Positions 59,619 to 60,906 of a stretch of DNA of 60,906 nucleotides are shown in pieces. The stretch is taken from NCBI GenBank assembly GCA_938084715.1, contig CALKES010000007.1, positions 1 through 60,906 of the forward strand, in the 5' to 3' direction. Made by a program: the position numbers and the translations under genes. Position 1 is the stretch's first letter. Every line of letters begins with the position of its first letter. The notes under the pieces are model-generated. The model was given only the letters and a program-made list of their open reading frames with translations. It was not told the origin of the DNA and did not search any database. Source of the DNA: Candidatus Bipolaricaulota bacterium. GTDB taxonomy: Bacteria; Bipolaricaulota; Bipolaricaulia; Bipolaricaulales; Bipolaricaulaceae.

Positions 59619-60476
59619 ATGCGTAGTGTGCGTGTAGGTGCCTTTGCTATCGCGCTGGCCTTGTTCCTCGTCCCGGCCCTCGCCCAGACCGCGGCCGTTC
59701 AGGCCTCGGTGGCGATCCGGAATGAGACGTGCACCGCCGGTGTTCAGCTCTCCCAGATCGTGTGGGTCCGGGGGGAGCAGGTGATCGGGCTGCAGATCCT
59801 CCAGGTCCTTGTACGGATGGGGCAGACCTACACCTCGGAGGCCCAGCTCTCGGCGGCCCCGACGTCGGTCGTCGTCCGGGGGCTGGCCCAGGGTGGGGCG
59901 TTTGAGGCGACGGTTCCGATCGGCCAGTCGGTCAAGTACGTCTGCGGGACGATCACCGCGACCCTGGCCGGTCAGCCGGTGGGGGAGACCCCGGCTGGGG
60001 GTCAGCCCGAGTTTCCGGCGGGGATGCCCCGGCCGAACCTGACCCCCGGGATGACCCCGGCCCAGCTCCTTTCGGCCCTCCAGGCCGCCGGGGCCCAGGT
60101 CGAGGTCCAGGGCTCGGAGAGCAAGCCCAAGCTGGGCGACGCCGCTGATCCGATCCTTGTCGGGGCGTTTCCGACCGGGTTCGCCGCCCGGGCGTTGTGG
60201 GTGAGCACGACGGGGTCGCTGCGGGTGGCGGTGGCCCACGACCGGCCGAGCGCGTTCCTCTGGCTGTGGATCGTTCCCGTCCCCAACGTGTGGAACACGG
60301 CCACGGCCTGGACCCCCCTCACGGGGGCCCTTGTCGTGTCCCTCGACCGGCCCCAGGCGCTGCAGCCCTTCACCCAGTGGGGGAACGCCCCGGTCCCAGG
60401 GAATCTCTTCTTCGTCCTCCTGATCAAGTGGGACCTCGGGCCGGCGATGCCCTACGTCCTCACCCTCTCCAACTAG
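59619..60476 (+). CDS. Exported protein of unknown function
   Basis: A 285-residue protein with a signal peptide (residues ~1-23, ending ALAQT). Residues ~24-115 are beta-rich with paired Cys (CTAGVQ and VCGTI) that may form a disulfide. A Pro/Gly-rich linker (~116-145, PAGMPRPNLTPGMTPAQ) leads to a second beta-rich domain ending AMPYVLTLSN. It has a strong promoter and a strong terminator, so it is probably abundant, perhaps a surface or matrix component. I do not recognise the family. ATG 59619 is preferred over GTG 59604 because of CGGAGG. Confidence 0.6.
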   Translation: MRSVRVGAFAIALALFLVPALAQTAAVQASVAIRNETCTAGVQLSQIVWVRGEQVIGLQILQVLVRMGQTYTSEAQLSAAPTSVVVRGLAQGGAFEATVPIGQSVKYVCGTITATLAGQPVGETPAGGQPEFPAGMPRPNLTPGMTPAQLLSALQAAGAQVEVQGSESKPKLGDAADPILVGAFPTGFAARALWVSTTGSLRVAVAHDRPSAFLWLWIVPVPNVWNTATAWTPLTGALVVSLDRPQALQPFTQWGNAPVPGNLFFVLLIKWDLGPAMPYVLTLSN

Positions 60477-60493
60477 CTGAGGCTCTAGAGTTC

Positions 60494-60525
60494 GGGCGGC
60501 CCCGTTCGGGGCCGCCCTCCCTTTT
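60494..60525 (+). terminator. Terminator after the exported protein gene
   Basis: A 10-bp perfect stem (60494-60503 / 60508-60517) with GTTC loop is followed by TCCCTTTT, a standard intrinsic terminator. Confidence 0.9.
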
Positions 60526-60564
60526 CCCCGCGCTATACTTGAAACCCAGGCGGAGGTGACCCCG

Positions 60565-60906
60565 ATGCGAGCGAGATCGTTGGCATGGGCCGCGGTTGTG
60601 GGGGCACTCCTCCTGCTCTCCGGCTGCGGTCCCAGGGAAGACCAGGGGGGAGGATGCCCGTACTGCCCGGGTGGGGGAGGAACGGCGGTGGTTGTGGCCT
60701 TTGAGACGGTGGACCAAGGGGTCCACAGCGGGATCCGGGGCGAACGCCGGGTCGTCGTCCGGGATGGGGCGACGTGGGCCGCCCTGTGGGCCGAGCACGG
60801 GGCCGGGCGGACGCCCCAACCCGAGCTTCCCCCGGTGGACTTCACCCAGGAGATGGTCGTCGGGTACTTCTGGGGGGAGAAGCCGACGGCGGGGTACCGG
60901 GTCGAG
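60565..60906 (+). CDS. PrcB-like lipoprotein (3' truncated by window)
   Basis: An open frame from ATG 60565 to the window end (114 residues visible). A lipoprotein signal ends in LLLLSGC, giving a lipidated Cys at residue 21, followed by a Gly/Cys-rich linker (CPYCPGGGG). The next region reads VRDGATWAALWAEH and MVVGYFWGEKPTAGYRVE, which resembles the C-terminal PrcB domain of protease-complex subunits. CGGAGG precedes the ATG, and TATACT at 60534-60539 could be its -10 box. Probably an outer-membrane or periplasmic lipoprotein. Confidence 0.75.
   Translation, partial: MRARSLAWAAVVGALLLLSGCGPREDQGGGCPYCPGGGGTAVVVAFETVDQGVHSGIRGERRVVVRDGATWAALWAEHGAGRTPQPELPPVDFTQEMVVGYFWGEKPTAGYRVE

Noticed and set aside
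1-60906. CRISPR arrays, insertion sequences, phage genes and toxin-antitoxin pairs
   Set aside because: No regularly spaced repeats, transposase motifs, terminal repeats or paired small toxin/antitoxin frames were found on reading both strands.

Overview
This is a gene-dense, very GC-rich bacterial chromosome segment. Most codons end in G or C, many neighbouring genes overlap by 1-20 bases, and the ends of convergent genes overlap too. It carries housekeeping genes (serS, fusA, recA, rsmH, holB, tpiA, pgsA, a tRNA-Pro) and shows no phage genes, transposases or CRISPR array. NosD-like and other secreted proteins, DUF4438, DUF1015 beside serA, FmdE, Liv-type transporters and M32 carboxypeptidase suggest a deep-branching, probably anaerobic and possibly thermophilic lineage. 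Candidatus Acetothermia/Bipolaricaulota is my best guess and Thermus-like bacteria the main alternative; this was not tested.

Layout. 1-10.7 kb: end of a TPR protein, an acyl-CoA ligase, tpiA, a slipin, a WalJ-type hydrolase, a cell-division block (rsmH-ftsL-ftsI), a surface hydrolase, a class III aminotransferase and an RNase Z-like protein. 10.8-15.3 kb: serS, a secreted beta-helix protein, glycogen synthase. 15.3-23.9 kb: a Liv-type ABC transporter split over two convergent operons. The minus-strand operon also encodes a short-chain dehydrogenase, a serine-palmitoyltransferase-like enzyme and an acyl-CoA ligase, which makes it a candidate sphingoid-lipid locus. 24-26.5 kb: recA-recX-ispF-GNAT. 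26.5-32.3 kb: an RNA-end-repair operon (thpR-archease-rtcB) running into a WD40 protein, a methyltransferase, a TIM-barrel protein and a frameshifted FmdE gene. 32-37.2 kb: sfsA, a GNAT protein, an ATP-grasp protein, a CsgG-like exported protein and a frameshifted outer-membrane-like gene. 37-44.1 kb: DUF4438, pgsA, EF-G, ricT-holB, tRNA-Pro. 44.1-45.7 kb: gene remnants. 45.7-47.7 kb: a carbonic anhydrase homologue lacking a zinc ligand, and a DOMON protein followed by a tiny two-helix membrane protein. 47.7-52.5 kb: DUF1015-serA-serC, a radical SAM protein, maf. 52.5-60.9 kb: a histone-deacetylase-family amidohydrolase, a three-gene ABC importer with NAD kinase, pmbA and an M32 peptidase, then secreted proteins.

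Regulation is unusually readable. Several genes have a -10 hexamer 6-8 bases before the start codon and no Shine-Dalgarno, which predicts leaderless mRNAs. Others have TTGAC(A/G/T)-N16/18-TAnnnT promoters with a normal leader. GC-rich perfect hairpins act as terminators or intercistronic elements.
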